A stretch of 64,000 nt of DNA from Streptomyces sp. NBC_00690 (GTDB lineage Bacteria > Actinomycetota > Actinomycetes > Streptomycetales > Streptomycetaceae): contig NZ_CP109009.1 in NCBI RefSeq assembly GCF_036226685.1, positions 62,001 through 126,000 on the forward strand. Direction: 5' to 3'. Below are positions 33,700 to 42,094 of this stretch, in pieces. Position 1 is the first letter of the stretch; each line of letters opens with the position of its first letter. The notes below the pieces were generated by a model. That model worked only from the letters and a program-made list of their open reading frames with translations. It ran no database searches and had not been told where the DNA came from. The translations under genes and the position numbers were made by a program.

Positions 33700-33815
33700 G
33701 TCGTGCTCCCGCTGTTGGCAGTGCGATGCAGCGAGTATTTGATCCCACTCATCGCAGTGTCAAGAAGTTGCGTCTATCAGCTTTGAGTGATTGACCTATC
33801 GATACACTGCATGAC

Positions 33816-34388
33816 ATGACTGGAGAAGATCAGCAGGCGCACCTGCGGTTCGCCGACGAGCTGGGCGCAGTGTTCGGAGGCGAGCTGCCGCCCATGGCGG
33901 GCAGGATGGTGGGAATGCTCCTGATCGCGGAGGAACCCCGGCTGTCCACCAAGCAGTTGGCGACCCGGATGGGAGCCAGCCCGGTGACCGTCTCCAGTAT
34001 GGGAAGGCTGCTGCGCCGCCTGAACATGGTCGAGCGGACGGTCTCCCCCGAGACCCGGCGGGACGAGTTCAGTCTGCGCTCGGCCAGCTGGGTGGAGGTC
34101 TACGGGGAGAACGCACAACAGTTGTCCCAGCTGGTGGCAGTGCTCGACGGGCAGCTCGCCGACGACAGCCTTCCCGACGCGCCCAGAGTCCGAATCCTTG
34201 AGATGCGGAACTTCTACGCCTTCCTCCTGGCCAACACCCCCGAACTGCTCGACCGGTTCCGTCAGTGGCGGGCCAGCCAGGGCCCGTACGCCGTGTTCCC
34301 CGCAGACGGCTCCACGGCCCCGCGGGCCGGCGCGGGGGCCGGATCCGGGAGCGGGCAGCACTCCGAACACCCCCGCCCCGACCGGTAG
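33816..34388 (+). CDS. GbsR/MarR-type transcriptional regulator, copy A
   Basis: A 190-residue winged-helix regulator. HLRFADELGAVFGGELPPMA and GRMVGMLLIAEEPRLSTKQL lead into the recognition region ATRMGASPVTVSSMGRLLRR, followed by the wing ERTVSPETRRDEFSLRS. A C-terminal dimerisation helix covers EMRNFYAFLLA. This is the GbsR-like branch of MarR-fold repressors. It is divergent from the DUF885 peptidase/MFS genes and likely represses them and itself in the absence of an effector. A paralogue lies at 35224. The tail beyond residue 165 is low-complexity Ala/Gly. Confidence 0.82.
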   Translation: MTGEDQQAHLRFADELGAVFGGELPPMAGRMVGMLLIAEEPRLSTKQLATRMGASPVTVSSMGRLLRRLNMVERTVSPETRRDEFSLRSASWVEVYGENAQQLSQLVAVLDGQLADDSLPDAPRVRILEMRNFYAFLLANTPELLDRFRQWRASQGPYAVFPADGSTAPRAGAGAGSGSGQHSEHPRPDR

Positions 34389-34645
34389 CACCGCCTTGCC
34401 CTCTGCACAGAGACACTCACTGGCGGCACCCGACGACGCGATCCCGAAGTACTCCATCGTGCAGGTGGGAGTTTCTTCCGGACGCAGTGGACAATCCCTC
34501 TTGCTCCAGCGGGATTTCGCGTCCCGACCCATACCGCCACAGTGAACTCGGCGTCACTCAGTCACACCGATTTCACGACATGACCGGCGCCTCCCGGAGC
34601 ATCGAGGAAGGTGGGCCGGTGATCGCGTGCTGTGCCTGGCGTCGC

Positions 34646-35099
34646 CTAGCTGATGCCCCGGCACCGGCCGCCGTCGCCCCTGCGAGAGCGGACCAAGAGT
34701 TCCGACGCCCACGCCGCCGCTACCCCGCGATCCTCCGCTCCGCATCCGGCCAGGGCCCGGAACACCTGGCCCTGCGTCGAGGCGACGTTCGCGGACACCG
34801 CGAACCCGCTCAGCACGTGCTCGATCCCACCCACACCACTCGCGATGAGACTGCTCAGCACGCCGTGGGGGCCGGCCCTAACCCGTCAGCTCCGCGACGT
34901 GCACCCCACCAGCCGCTTTCCCCAACGCCATGAACCAGGACCGGTGCGCCCGCGCCCCATCGTGTACATGTCCGGGACCCGGTCGGCATCACCCATAGCC
35001 CCTAGCCAGAATCAGGCGAAAATGGTCGTACGCCATCTTCGCGGCAGAGCATTCCTCAGCCAGAGTCTTCAGATGCGCCTGGCTCTTCTCGTGAGCCAT
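34646..35099 (-). pseudogene. Decayed copy of the DUF885 peptidase N-terminus
   Basis: From an ATG at 35099 the frame reads MAHEKSQAHLKTLAEECSAA then KMAYDHF, matching MAEQDLQAKLADLAGEYFAG and EMAFDPF at the start of the intact gene (32023-33699). Further left, in a shifted frame, VLSSLIASGVGGIEHVLSGF, then AVSANVASTQGQVFRALA, matches the intact VLSSLIDSGASELEHGLTDF and AVSASISASQNLVFQALA. The remaining ~400 codons, with the zinc motif, are missing. It lies divergent to GbsR copy B exactly as the intact gene lies to copy A. Confidence 0.8.
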
Positions 35100-35181
35100 G
35101 ACTACTCCCGCTGACTTTGCCCAAATCGGGCGACGTAGCAAGTATTCGAGCATGAATAGAGAGTTGCCAGAATTCATAGAC

Positions 35182-35199
35182 GTTTAGTAATTACTGAAC
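35182..35199. promoter_or_regulatory. Palindromic operator candidate between the DUF885 relic and GbsR copy B
   Basis: GTTTAGTAA-TTACTGAAC is a palindrome with one mismatch. It is AT-rich, about 25 bp before the GbsR start, and in the position for autoregulation by a MarR-fold dimer. Confidence 0.5.
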
Positions 35200-35202
35200 A
35201 GC

Positions 35203-35220
35203 AATAGCTTGTACGCTATT
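35203..35220. promoter_or_regulatory. Second inverted repeat before GbsR copy B
   Basis: AATAGC and GCTATT form a perfect 6-bp inverted repeat around TTGTAC, ending 3 bp before the start codon. It could be a second operator half or part of the promoter. Confidence 0.35.
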
Positions 35221-35223
35221 TCC

Positions 35224-35787
35224 ATGACCGAGGAAGATCAGCAGCGACACCTGAGGTTCGCCGAGCAGCTGGCCACCCTGTTCGACGGCGTGTTGCCGCC
35301 CATGGCAGGCAGACTGCTGGGAACACTCCTACTGGCGGAGGAAGGCTGGCTCTCCAGCAAGGAACTGGCGGACCGTATGGAAGCCAGCCAGGCGACGGTC
35401 TCCACCATGGGCAGGCTGATGATCCGCTGGGGCATGGCCGAGCGGACTGTGTCCCCCGACACCCGGCGGGACATGTTCCGCCTCTCGGACGGAGCGTGGC
35501 TGAGCATCTTCCGTGAGAACAGGCGAAAAGTATCCGAGGTGGTACAGGTCCTCGACGAACAGCTCACCGACCCCGGCCTCACGGACCTCGCCCGCGCCAG
35601 AATCCGCGAAATGCGGAACTTCTATGCCTTCGTCCGAGCCAGGGACGCCATCACGGCCCACGAATTCGCCCATTGGCGCGCCACCCACGGCCCGGAAGCG
35701 ATCTACCACCCCGAGCCCCACCCGGGACTCGACGCCCTGAACCAGCCTGACGCGCAGACCCGCACAGCCGGCCCCACTGATCTGTAA
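35224..35787 (+). CDS. GbsR/MarR-type transcriptional regulator, copy B
   Basis: A 187-residue paralogue of the regulator at 33816. HLRFAEQLATLFDGVLPPMA, ADRMEASQATVSTMGRLMIR and ERTVSPDTRRDMFRLSDGAW match it block for block. The DNA-recognition segment differs at several positions (EASQATVSTMG versus GASPVTVSSMG), so operator preference may have drifted. The ATG at 35224 is chosen by alignment with copy A; there is no obvious ribosome binding site and the inverted repeat abuts it, so a leaderless transcript is possible. Its former divergent partner is the pseudogene at 34646, leaving the regulator without a local target except itself. Confidence 0.82.
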   Translation: MTEEDQQRHLRFAEQLATLFDGVLPPMAGRLLGTLLLAEEGWLSSKELADRMEASQATVSTMGRLMIRWGMAERTVSPDTRRDMFRLSDGAWLSIFRENRRKVSEVVQVLDEQLTDPGLTDLARARIREMRNFYAFVRARDAITAHEFAHWRATHGPEAIYHPEPHPGLDALNQPDAQTRTAGPTDL

Positions 35788-35831
35788 GACCCAAACCGTG
35801 CCGAACAGGCGGAACGACCCGCCGCTCCCCG

Positions 35832-35862
35832 CCGCCGGGCAGCGGCCTCCTCCGCCCGGCGG
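35832..35862. terminator. Hairpin terminator after GbsR copy B
   Basis: CCGCCGGGC (35832-35840) pairs with GCCCGGCGG (35854-35862) across a 13-nt loop, 45 bp past the stop. The rest of 35,788-36,123 shows no gene. Confidence 0.5.
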
Positions 35863-36123
35863 TGGTCGACGCATTCGGCCTCCGCGGCGGGCGAAGCCGG
35901 GCCAGCACAGGTCGCCGCTCTTGCCCTCGGCTGGTGGCAGCCCAGACTGCCGGACCGGTCTCGGGCGGACTGCGGAGTCGGGACACTTTTCCGGATCACG
36001 TCCCTCGGCAAGCAGTTCGTGGCGCGACCACCCTGCTCTTGGCCCAGGACGGCACTGGACGATGCCCGACATCGTCACCACAGCCAGGCGTTGGAGTGCC
36101 GCACCCGGGACAGGGCGCGGGCA

Positions 36124-37089
36124 TCACGGCGCGCGGCGGCGTTGCCGATGCGGTTCTGCCGGGAGCGGGGCCGGCGCGACTGCGATGGCCGCCAGTGCGG
36201 TACGGGCATGGCCGTCCCAACCCTCCCGGCGCAGCGCCGCCAGCAACCCCGCGACCTCCTCCACACTGCGGGACTGCCCGGCCGACCTCACCAAGTCCAT
36301 CGCTGTCGCGGCCCGGGTACGCTGCTCTAGATCGCCGACCGCCCGCACTAATTCCGGTACAGGGCGGCGGTCGGCCTCCAGCATGGCGGTGACCCACGGC
36401 AGCTCGCCTCCGTCCGGGGCCGCGGCGAGCTCGTCGAGTTGGTTCTCCAGCCTGTCGCACCGATCCTCGGCAGCAGCCAGTTCGGCCTGCGCGACCGCAA
36501 GCGCCTCGCGTAGATGAACCACTGCTTCCTGGAGAAGACTGCGCTCCTCCTCCAGCCGCGCGTACTCGCCCCTCCAGGTCTCGACCTCTCCCCGATGGAC
36601 GAGCACCTCGCCTTCCAGACGCAGCTCCAACCTTTGGCAGCGGGCCTGGACCTCCTTCAGGCGACGCTCGCGTTTGAGCAGAGCTTCCTCCAGGGCTCGT
36701 TGCCGTGTGGTGATCCGGCGGGTTTCCTCGTCGGCCTCGGCGAGCCGGGCCTCCAGCAGCTGTGTCTCGCGACCGCCACGGTCTCGCTCGCTTGCTCTTC
36801 GGTGCAGCTCCCGCAACGCCGCTTCCGCGCCGGGCGTGAGCGGGCCGCGCTTTTCCTCGACGTCTGTAATGAGGTCCGCGACGAGATCCCACGGAGGGAT
36901 TCGCAGTCCGCTGAGGTAGTGGCTGAGGGCGCTGGCGGTGATGAATCGGCGGCTGGCGTAGCGGCGGACCCCGAGTTCGAGTTGGGAAGAGACCTGCCGC
37001 AGGTCTTCGACAAAGGCACGCAGGCCGGGGTCGAGGTCGTCCCGGAGGGGGGAGAGGGTCGCGGAGGCGCGTCCCGAGTTGGGGGGCAC
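36124..37089 (-). CDS. HTH protein with long coiled coil (Streptomyces regulator type)
   Basis: A 321-residue protein. Residues ~15-85 hold a helix-turn-helix (ASRRFITASALSHYLSGLRI, then PPWDLVADLITDVEE). Residues ~100-235 are almost continuous coiled coil (ERDRGGRETQLLEARLAEAD through RCDRLENQLDELA). The last ~80 residues, with VEEVAGLLAALRREGW, are helical. Many Streptomyces encode such proteins; their targets are unknown. The GTG at 37089 with AGGAGCGGGACG upstream sets the start, although the frame is open for another 91 codons, antisense to a PadR fragment. The C-terminal VAPAPLPAEPHRQR is also found in the 44-bp repeat at 7,407. Confidence 0.75.
   Translation of the reverse strand: MPPNSGRASATLSPLRDDLDPGLRAFVEDLRQVSSQLELGVRRYASRRFITASALSHYLSGLRIPPWDLVADLITDVEEKRGPLTPGAEAALRELHRRASERDRGGRETQLLEARLAEADEETRRITTRQRALEEALLKRERRLKEVQARCQRLELRLEGEVLVHRGEVETWRGEYARLEEERSLLQEAVVHLREALAVAQAELAAAEDRCDRLENQLDELAAAPDGGELPWVTAMLEADRRPVPELVRAVGDLEQRTRAATAMDLVRSAGQSRSVEEVAGLLAALRREGWDGHARTALAAIAVAPAPLPAEPHRQRRRAP
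36139..36182. repeat. 44-bp dispersed repeat, copy 2 (partner at 7,407)
   Basis: Matches 7,407-7,450 at 42 of 44 positions. Here it is the 3' end of the HTH/coiled-coil gene. Confidence 0.65.
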
Positions 37090-37104
37090 CGTCCCGCTCC
37101 TAGC

Positions 37105-37302
37105 GAGGGTGTTTCGCGGCTGGCCGAACGCGGCTGGATCAACAGTCACGTCGAGACCAGCCCCCACCCCGGCCGCCCTCGACGCCGGTACTACGAACTC
37201 ACCGGTGCCGGCCGGGCCCAGGCTCGGTCTGCCCTCGATGCCCGCGCGGTCCGCCGTAGCCGCCTCGGCCTCGGCCTCGGCCTCGCCGAAGGTGCGGCAT
37301 GA
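37105..37302 (+). pseudogene. PadR-type regulator, C-terminal fragment
   Basis: The frame reads SRLAERGWINSHVETSPHPG then RPRRRYYELTGAGRAQARSA. This is the wing of PadR regulators (L...GW..S........GR.RR.Y.LT..G). The recognition helix and everything upstream are missing, cut at about 37,100 next to the start of the HTH/coiled-coil gene. Its TGA overlaps the ATG of the following membrane protein (ATGA), so the original was a coupled PadR-membrane protein pair. Confidence 0.65.
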
Positions 37303-37949
37303 GTAGCAAGGGCCCTGACCAGATGACACTGAAATTCCGGGCCGGCCTCGCTGCGATGTCAATCTTGCTTGTTGCGGGGGGCGTAGCTGTGAGTTACGCC
37401 GCCGGCGACTCCCACGCGGCCACGACGTACATCAACGCCATCACCGTCACCACAAGTATTGCTTCCTTCGCCGTGGTAGCGAAAAGCCAGATGCTTCTTG
37501 GTAGGAAGCCGTCTGGCGATGAGCGAGTTGGTGCCGGTCTGTCGTCCTTCGCAGCCGTGTTGGCTGGACACCACAGGGGGATGCGGCAGGTGTGGCTGGC
37601 CGACCTGGTCGGCGACCCGGACAGCGGACTCGTTCTGACCTCGTGGCAGCGGCGCAGGATGGCGGCGGGCTTCGTCGTCGCTGCCCTCCGGCTACGGGCA
37701 CACGATCTGTTGGGCCACCTGTGGCGGCCGGTCGACTGGGCCTTGGCGACCGACCAGCGCAGGAACGGGTTTATCACTGCCACAGTGGGCGCGCAGGCGG
37801 TCTACATCGTCCGGGACGGCGGACTACCAGCGCTGATATCTGAGGTGTGGGAGCCGTGCGGAATCGCTGGAGCCGCCCTCTACGTCCTCTCGCACTGGCT
37901 GCGTCGAGTCCGAGGAATCGAACTCGCCGCCCAGCGCGAGAGGGAGTGA
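37299..37949 (+). CDS. Membrane protein formerly coupled to PadR, unknown function
   Basis: A 216-residue protein. An N-terminal hydrophobic segment (AGLAAMSILLVAGGVAVSYA) and a second one (TYINAITVTTSIASFAVVAK) are followed by a soluble stretch rich in Arg (GHHRGMRQVWLADLVGDPDS) and a third hydrophobic part (EPCGIAGAALYVLSHWL). I do not recognise a family. The 4-bp overlap with the PadR fragment suggests it was regulated together with PadR; that regulator is now broken and its promoter probably lost. Confidence 0.65.
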   Translation: MSSKGPDQMTLKFRAGLAAMSILLVAGGVAVSYAAGDSHAATTYINAITVTTSIASFAVVAKSQMLLGRKPSGDERVGAGLSSFAAVLAGHHRGMRQVWLADLVGDPDSGLVLTSWQRRRMAAGFVVAALRLRAHDLLGHLWRPVDWALATDQRRNGFITATVGAQAVYIVRDGGLPALISEVWEPCGIAGAALYVLSHWLRRVRGIELAAQRERE

Positions 37950-38009
37950 ACATTGAAGCCCGGCGACTCCGCCTGAAAGCCCTACAGACGCAAGCCACCC
38001 CGCCTGCGC

Positions 38010-38180
38010 CACTCCGCGCCGCGCGGGGGTCTGCGCCTGCTCCCGGACGATGCTTCCGGGATACCGCTTCGCCACGGTGTCGGCCGTGGACCTCACCGAG
38101 GCCGTGAACACCACCTTGCCGTTCCCTCCGTCCGCGACGACCTCGAACTGCCTCTTGTTCTTGTTGCACCCGCACGCCAT
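38010..38180 (-). pseudogene. Phage structural-type small protein, fused or truncated
   Basis: From the ATG at 38180 the frame reads MACGCNKNKRQFEVVADGGN then GKVVFTASVRSTADTVAKRY and PGSIVRE. It resembles small actinophage proteins with a CxC start and a beta-rich V.F....S...A......YPG.....K core, about 55-60 residues long. The frame stays open to 37824, but the extra residues look like shadow sequence. It abuts the polyketide synthase relic on the other strand. Confidence 0.45.
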
Positions 38181-38189
38181 CAGGCGCCC

Positions 38190-39333
38190 CGACGGCCCCA
38201 TGCTGTCCTGGGAACAATGGCGCGCCCTGCTGGAGGACAGCGGTTTCGACACCCCCGTCCACATCGGCGACCACGCAGATCCGGACCTGCGCGACTACTC
38301 CCTCATCCTCGCAGCGGCCTCACCGCGCCACGACACCAACGCCCCGGAATCGGGCCTCCCGGCACCCGAGCGGACCGACCCTCCACAGGACACGACCCGC
38401 TGGCTCATCGCCGCCGCCGGCACGGCCCACGGCACCAACGCCGCCCTCGCCCGCGAACTCGCCGAAACCCTGCCCGCCGGCCTCCCCGGCCGCGTACAGC
38501 TGGTTGGGGACGCCGACGACCCCGACTCCTGGACCCGGGCGATACCGCCCGCGTCCGAACCCACCTGCCTCGTCCTCATCGGCGGCGACGAACACGAGGG
38601 GGGCAACGGCCCAGGACACCGATCCGCAGGCACTCGCCGACGAGGCCACCCGCCAACTCGGCACCCTGCGCACTCTCGCCCAGGTCCACCAACACCACCC
38701 CGACACCGACCGGACCGATCTGTGGCTCATCACCCGCAGCACCGCCGACACCACGAACCACCCTCCCAGCGAACCGGTATCCGCCGCGCTCTGGGGTGCC
38801 GGACGGAGCCTGGCCAACGAGTTCTCCACCAGCCCGGTGCGCAGAATCGCCCTCACCCGGCCGGAGGGCTCCTGCGACCCCCTCGACGCACTGATCACCG
38901 AACTACTCACCCCGAGTGACGAGGACGAAGTCCTCCTCACCCCCGAGGGGCGCTTCGTCGCCCGCGTACAGAACCTCCCAGCCCCCACCCGCCCCAGCGG
39001 CCACGGAACCTCCCAGCGGTTCACTCTCGACGTCCCCGCTTTCGTCCCCCACTACGAACTGCGCTGGAAGGCGGTACCACCCCCGGTACCGCCCCCAGGC
39101 CATGTGGTCATCGCCACAGAAGCGGTCGCCCTGAACTACCGCGACATCATGACCGTCACTGGCAGGGTCCCCGCACCCGCCCAATTCCCCGGCGACCCGA
39201 CCGTCCCCCTCTGACTGAACTGCGCGGGAACCGTCCAAGCCGTCGCCGATGATGTCACCACCCCTCGGTGGGGGACAGGATCACCGGAACCGCGCCGGGC
39301 TCCTTCGGCTCCCACGCACTCATGCGCGCCGAC
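38190..39333 (+). pseudogene. Modular polyketide synthase relic (reductive region)
   Basis: The chain begins WEQWRALLEDSGFDTPVHIG and continues DTTRWLIAAAGTAHGTNAAL, like the structural subdomain after a modular PKS dehydratase or methyltransferase region. After a frameshift near 38,600 it resumes with LADEATRQLGTLRTLAQVHQ and LWLITRSTADTTNHPPSEPV. AALWGAGRSLANEFSTSPVR is ketoreductase-like. The enoylreductase start follows as YELRWKAVPPPVPPPGHVVI and ALNYRDIMTVTGRVP. A stop at 39211 interrupts it; NCAGTVQAVADDV and GTAPGSFGSHALMRADR continue beyond. Acyltransferase, ketosynthase and ACP are absent. A broken insert, not a functional synthase. Confidence 0.75.
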
Positions 39334-39640
39334 CGGCTCCACCCCAAAAACAGCGGCTATCAGAAGATGGCCCATGCCTTCCATCAGGGAATGATCGACG
39401 CCTCGGCGGATCAATGGATCACTGAGAACGTCGTTGTCTCACCGCCCCCGCCCGGCTCCGACCTCCCCGGCGACTACAACGTCGACGGCGACAGCAAGGC
39501 CGAAAACCTCGTGATGGGCCCCAACGGATCGGTGAACGCCGACAAATACACCACAGGCACCAACTGGACCGACCTCGGCCGCATCGCCTCCGGCTCAAAC
39601 CAATGGACCGACAAACAGGTCCGCATTCAACCCTCCCCGC
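39334..39640 (+). pseudogene. SGNH-hydrolase C-terminus with FG-GAP-like repeat, fused to the PKS relic
   Basis: Directly after the PKS segment, in the same frame, the sequence becomes LHPKNSGYQKMAHAFHQGMI, the block V of SGNH/GDSL esterases with the catalytic Asp/His context (normally DGLHPN..GY..MA). It then reads DYNVDGDSKAENLVMGPNGS and TTGTNWTDLGRIASGSNQWT, a secreted VCBS/FG-GAP-type repeat. The N-terminal GDS block is missing. The in-frame join at about 39,333 is between a polyketide synthase and a secreted esterase. From 39,641 to 39,880 I see nothing. Confidence 0.65.
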
Positions 39641-39880
39641 ACAACAGTGGCGGGCCCGCCGGTGACCGACAGGCCCGCCATCCGCGTTCGCCCCCATCCG
39701 ACGCTCCGCCCGGCCGTGCGGCGGGCGACGCGGGCCCGGTGTCAGCGGTGGTTGTGGCCGAGAACACGGAAGAGGGGCCCGACCCCGGGAGCGGCTACCG
39801 GCCACGCCCCCTGCCGCCGAGCGGAAGTGGGTGGGCAGCAGCGAGAGCGGGCACGGCCATCCGCCCCCACCGTCGACCAT

Positions 39881-42094
39881 TCAGGTTGCCAAGATCGTCA
39901 CGCGGTCGAGCCGGACCGCCGTCGGTAACGAGGCAATAGCGCCGACCACATCTTTCGACCGATCGTCCGCCACCTCTCCGAAGGTCGTGTACTGCCCGCT
40001 CAGATGGGGCGCCGGTGCAAGAGTGATGAAGAACTGGGAGCCGGTGCTGTCCCTGCCGAGATTCGCCATGGCCAGTTGGAAGGACCGATCGAATCCCTGG
40101 CCCGAATGGATTTCGTCCGGTATCCGGTATCCGGCGCTGCCTTGTCCGGTGCCCAGCCGGTCGCCGCCCTGGATGACGAACCCCGGCACACGGCGGTGGA
40201 AGACCGTGCCGTCGTAGAAACCGCCTTCTCCGGTGGCTCCGGTCAGGGGGTCGGTCCAGGTGCGACGTCCGGTCGCCAGGCCCACGAAGTTGTCCGCGGT
40301 GTAGGGGGCTTCGTCGGGGCGCAACCTGAGGTGGATGTTGCCGCGCTCGGTGTGCAGGACCGCGGCAAGGGATCGGTAGGTCCTCAAGGAGAAGGAGAAG
40401 GGACGGCGGCCGGGCGTCTGGCGGACCCGTACCGGGGAGTCGCGCAGCGGGTCGCTCAGCGGGGCGAACGCGTTCCGGTCGCTGCGGTCGCCGCTTCCGA
40501 CCGAGCCCGGTGCGCTCCCGTGCAGGCCGGTTACGCTCCATCCCGTTGGGTCGGTACGGACCTCGGCCAGCGCGGCCGTGCGCGACCCGAGCCACAGCGG
40601 ATGGCCTTCCGCCGATTCGAGGCGCTGCGTCTGCCACAGCTCCCGCACTTCGGCCGAGGCGTGGGTCAGCAGCGTGTCGAGATCGGTCACCGCCTGTGCG
40701 TCCAGCACCTCACGCATGGTCGTCGTGTCGTGGTACTTGTCGAAGAGCGAGCCGTTGTTGTGCTCAAGGGTGAAGCACTGGTCAACGAAGACTCGGTCGG
40801 GCAGCTCGTGCAGGACGTAGCGCCTCACCATGGCGGCCACCGGAGCCCACGCCTCTCCGCCGAACTCCACGCCCGGACCGGCGAACGCGTCCGCGGCGAG
40901 CCGCAGCACCCGGCCGTGGCCCGTCTCGCGGCGCAGCCGCTGCCATGTGACGCGGCTGTCCCCCTGGTTGATTTCCGTGATGAAGTCCGCCAGTTCCCTC
41001 GGGTAGTTCTGGGTCCTGGCTCGTTCGTAGTGTCCGAGCTCGTTGCCGATCACGTTGTCCAGATGTCCCGCCAGCTCGGCGCACAGGTGGGGCAGCCAGC
41101 GGAACAGCCGCGCTCTGGCGGTGCGGTGGCCCGCCGCAGTCAGCCACTCCAGCAGGTAGAAGTCGGCGGCGAGCGAGGACGGGTCGACGGAGTCGACGAA
41201 CCAGCGCGGGCTGTGGGCGGCAAGCTCCGCGGCGATCATGCTAAGGGCTTCGGCGCGGTCGACATCGCCGTCGAGGTACCGGGGCCAGTGCCGTTCGGCC
41301 ACGGCGTACAACCGCGCGTAGCGCCACTTGGTACCGAGCACATCGACACATGGGCGGTGCGCGGAGTCCACCGCGCGGACCAGGTGGCCGGCCGTCATCT
41401 CCACGAGGATCTTGGTGAGGGTGACCCGCAGCCGACGCTGGTACGGAGAGCTGCCGGGCAGGCGGCGGACCAGCTCAGTGGACAGGTGGTTCTCGGGGAT
41501 GGCCCCGGATTTCAGCTGCGCCCAGCCCAGCATGGTCAGGACGGCGTCCGCGAGCGTCGATCCACGGAAGCGGCGGCAGTCGACGTAGACGCCCGTGACC
41601 TTGCCCGCGTCGATCAGGAAGCCCGTGGCGGGCGGGGCGGGTGCGAGCGGCACGAGGTGGAGGTCCAGCGTCCGCTCGGTCTCGGCGGTGCCCAGCGCCG
41701 CGCAGAGGGGAGCCAGGTAACGCTCGGGCGCCAGGAAGTCGTTGATCGCCACGGCCGCCTGCTTGCGGACGCCCTCGAACTGGGGGAGCGCCTCGGCGAG
41801 GGTCGGCGCCGCCGCGGTGAGCGCGGTGGTGACGAGTTCCGTTCCGGATCGGAGGCGGTCGTCGTCGACGAGAGCGGTGAGTTCCTCCGGCCGGCCGGCA
41901 GCGGCCAGGAACGCGGGCAAGCCGGAACCGACAGTCCTCGCCCAGGACCGCAGTCCGTCAAGGAACAGGTCCGTCTCCGGGGTGACCGGCCTGGGCAGGA
42001 AGTTGGGCTCCCAGGAGCCGGTACGCCCGATCAGCTCGCGCTGCAGCGCGAGCGCGAGGTCGAGGACAGTGCTGCGTTGGTGACGGAACCTCAC
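39881..42094 (-). CDS. Large RiPP-operon protein with C-terminal cyclophilin (PPIase) domain
   Basis: A 737-residue protein, the last gene of the operon. Residues ~570-737 are a complete cyclophilin: LAAVLHTERGNIHLRLRPDE, TVFHRRVPGFVIQGGDRLGT, SFQLAMANLGRDSTGSQFFI and GQYTTFGEVAD. The catalytic Arg in FHRRVPGF and the QFFI strand are present, so prolyl isomerisation is likely. Residues 1-~540 are mostly helical (DLALALQRELIGRTGSWEPN, VYVDCRRFRGSTLADAVLTM, NVIGNELGHYERARTQNYPR) and match nothing I know; no signal peptide. The GTG at 42094 overlaps the nucleotidyltransferase stop (GTGA) with GGGGAGCGAT upstream. It may chaperone or isomerise the precursor or its modification complex. Confidence 0.75.
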   Translation of the reverse strand: MRFRHQRSTVLDLALALQRELIGRTGSWEPNFLPRPVTPETDLFLDGLRSWARTVGSGLPAFLAAAGRPEELTALVDDDRLRSGTELVTTALTAAAPTLAEALPQFEGVRKQAAVAINDFLAPERYLAPLCAALGTAETERTLDLHLVPLAPAPPATGFLIDAGKVTGVYVDCRRFRGSTLADAVLTMLGWAQLKSGAIPENHLSTELVRRLPGSSPYQRRLRVTLTKILVEMTAGHLVRAVDSAHRPCVDVLGTKWRYARLYAVAERHWPRYLDGDVDRAEALSMIAAELAAHSPRWFVDSVDPSSLAADFYLLEWLTAAGHRTARARLFRWLPHLCAELAGHLDNVIGNELGHYERARTQNYPRELADFITEINQGDSRVTWQRLRRETGHGRVLRLAADAFAGPGVEFGGEAWAPVAAMVRRYVLHELPDRVFVDQCFTLEHNNGSLFDKYHDTTTMREVLDAQAVTDLDTLLTHASAEVRELWQTQRLESAEGHPLWLGSRTAALAEVRTDPTGWSVTGLHGSAPGSVGSGDRSDRNAFAPLSDPLRDSPVRVRQTPGRRPFSFSLRTYRSLAAVLHTERGNIHLRLRPDEAPYTADNFVGLATGRRTWTDPLTGATGEGGFYDGTVFHRRVPGFVIQGGDRLGTGQGSAGYRIPDEIHSGQGFDRSFQLAMANLGRDSTGSQFFITLAPAPHLSGQYTTFGEVADDRSKDVVGAIASLPTAVRLDRVTILAT

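Noticed and set aside
37090..37362. N-terminal extension of the HTH/coiled-coil gene to 37362
   Set aside because: The extension is antisense to the PadR fragment and low-complexity; the GTG at 37089 has a good ribosome binding site.
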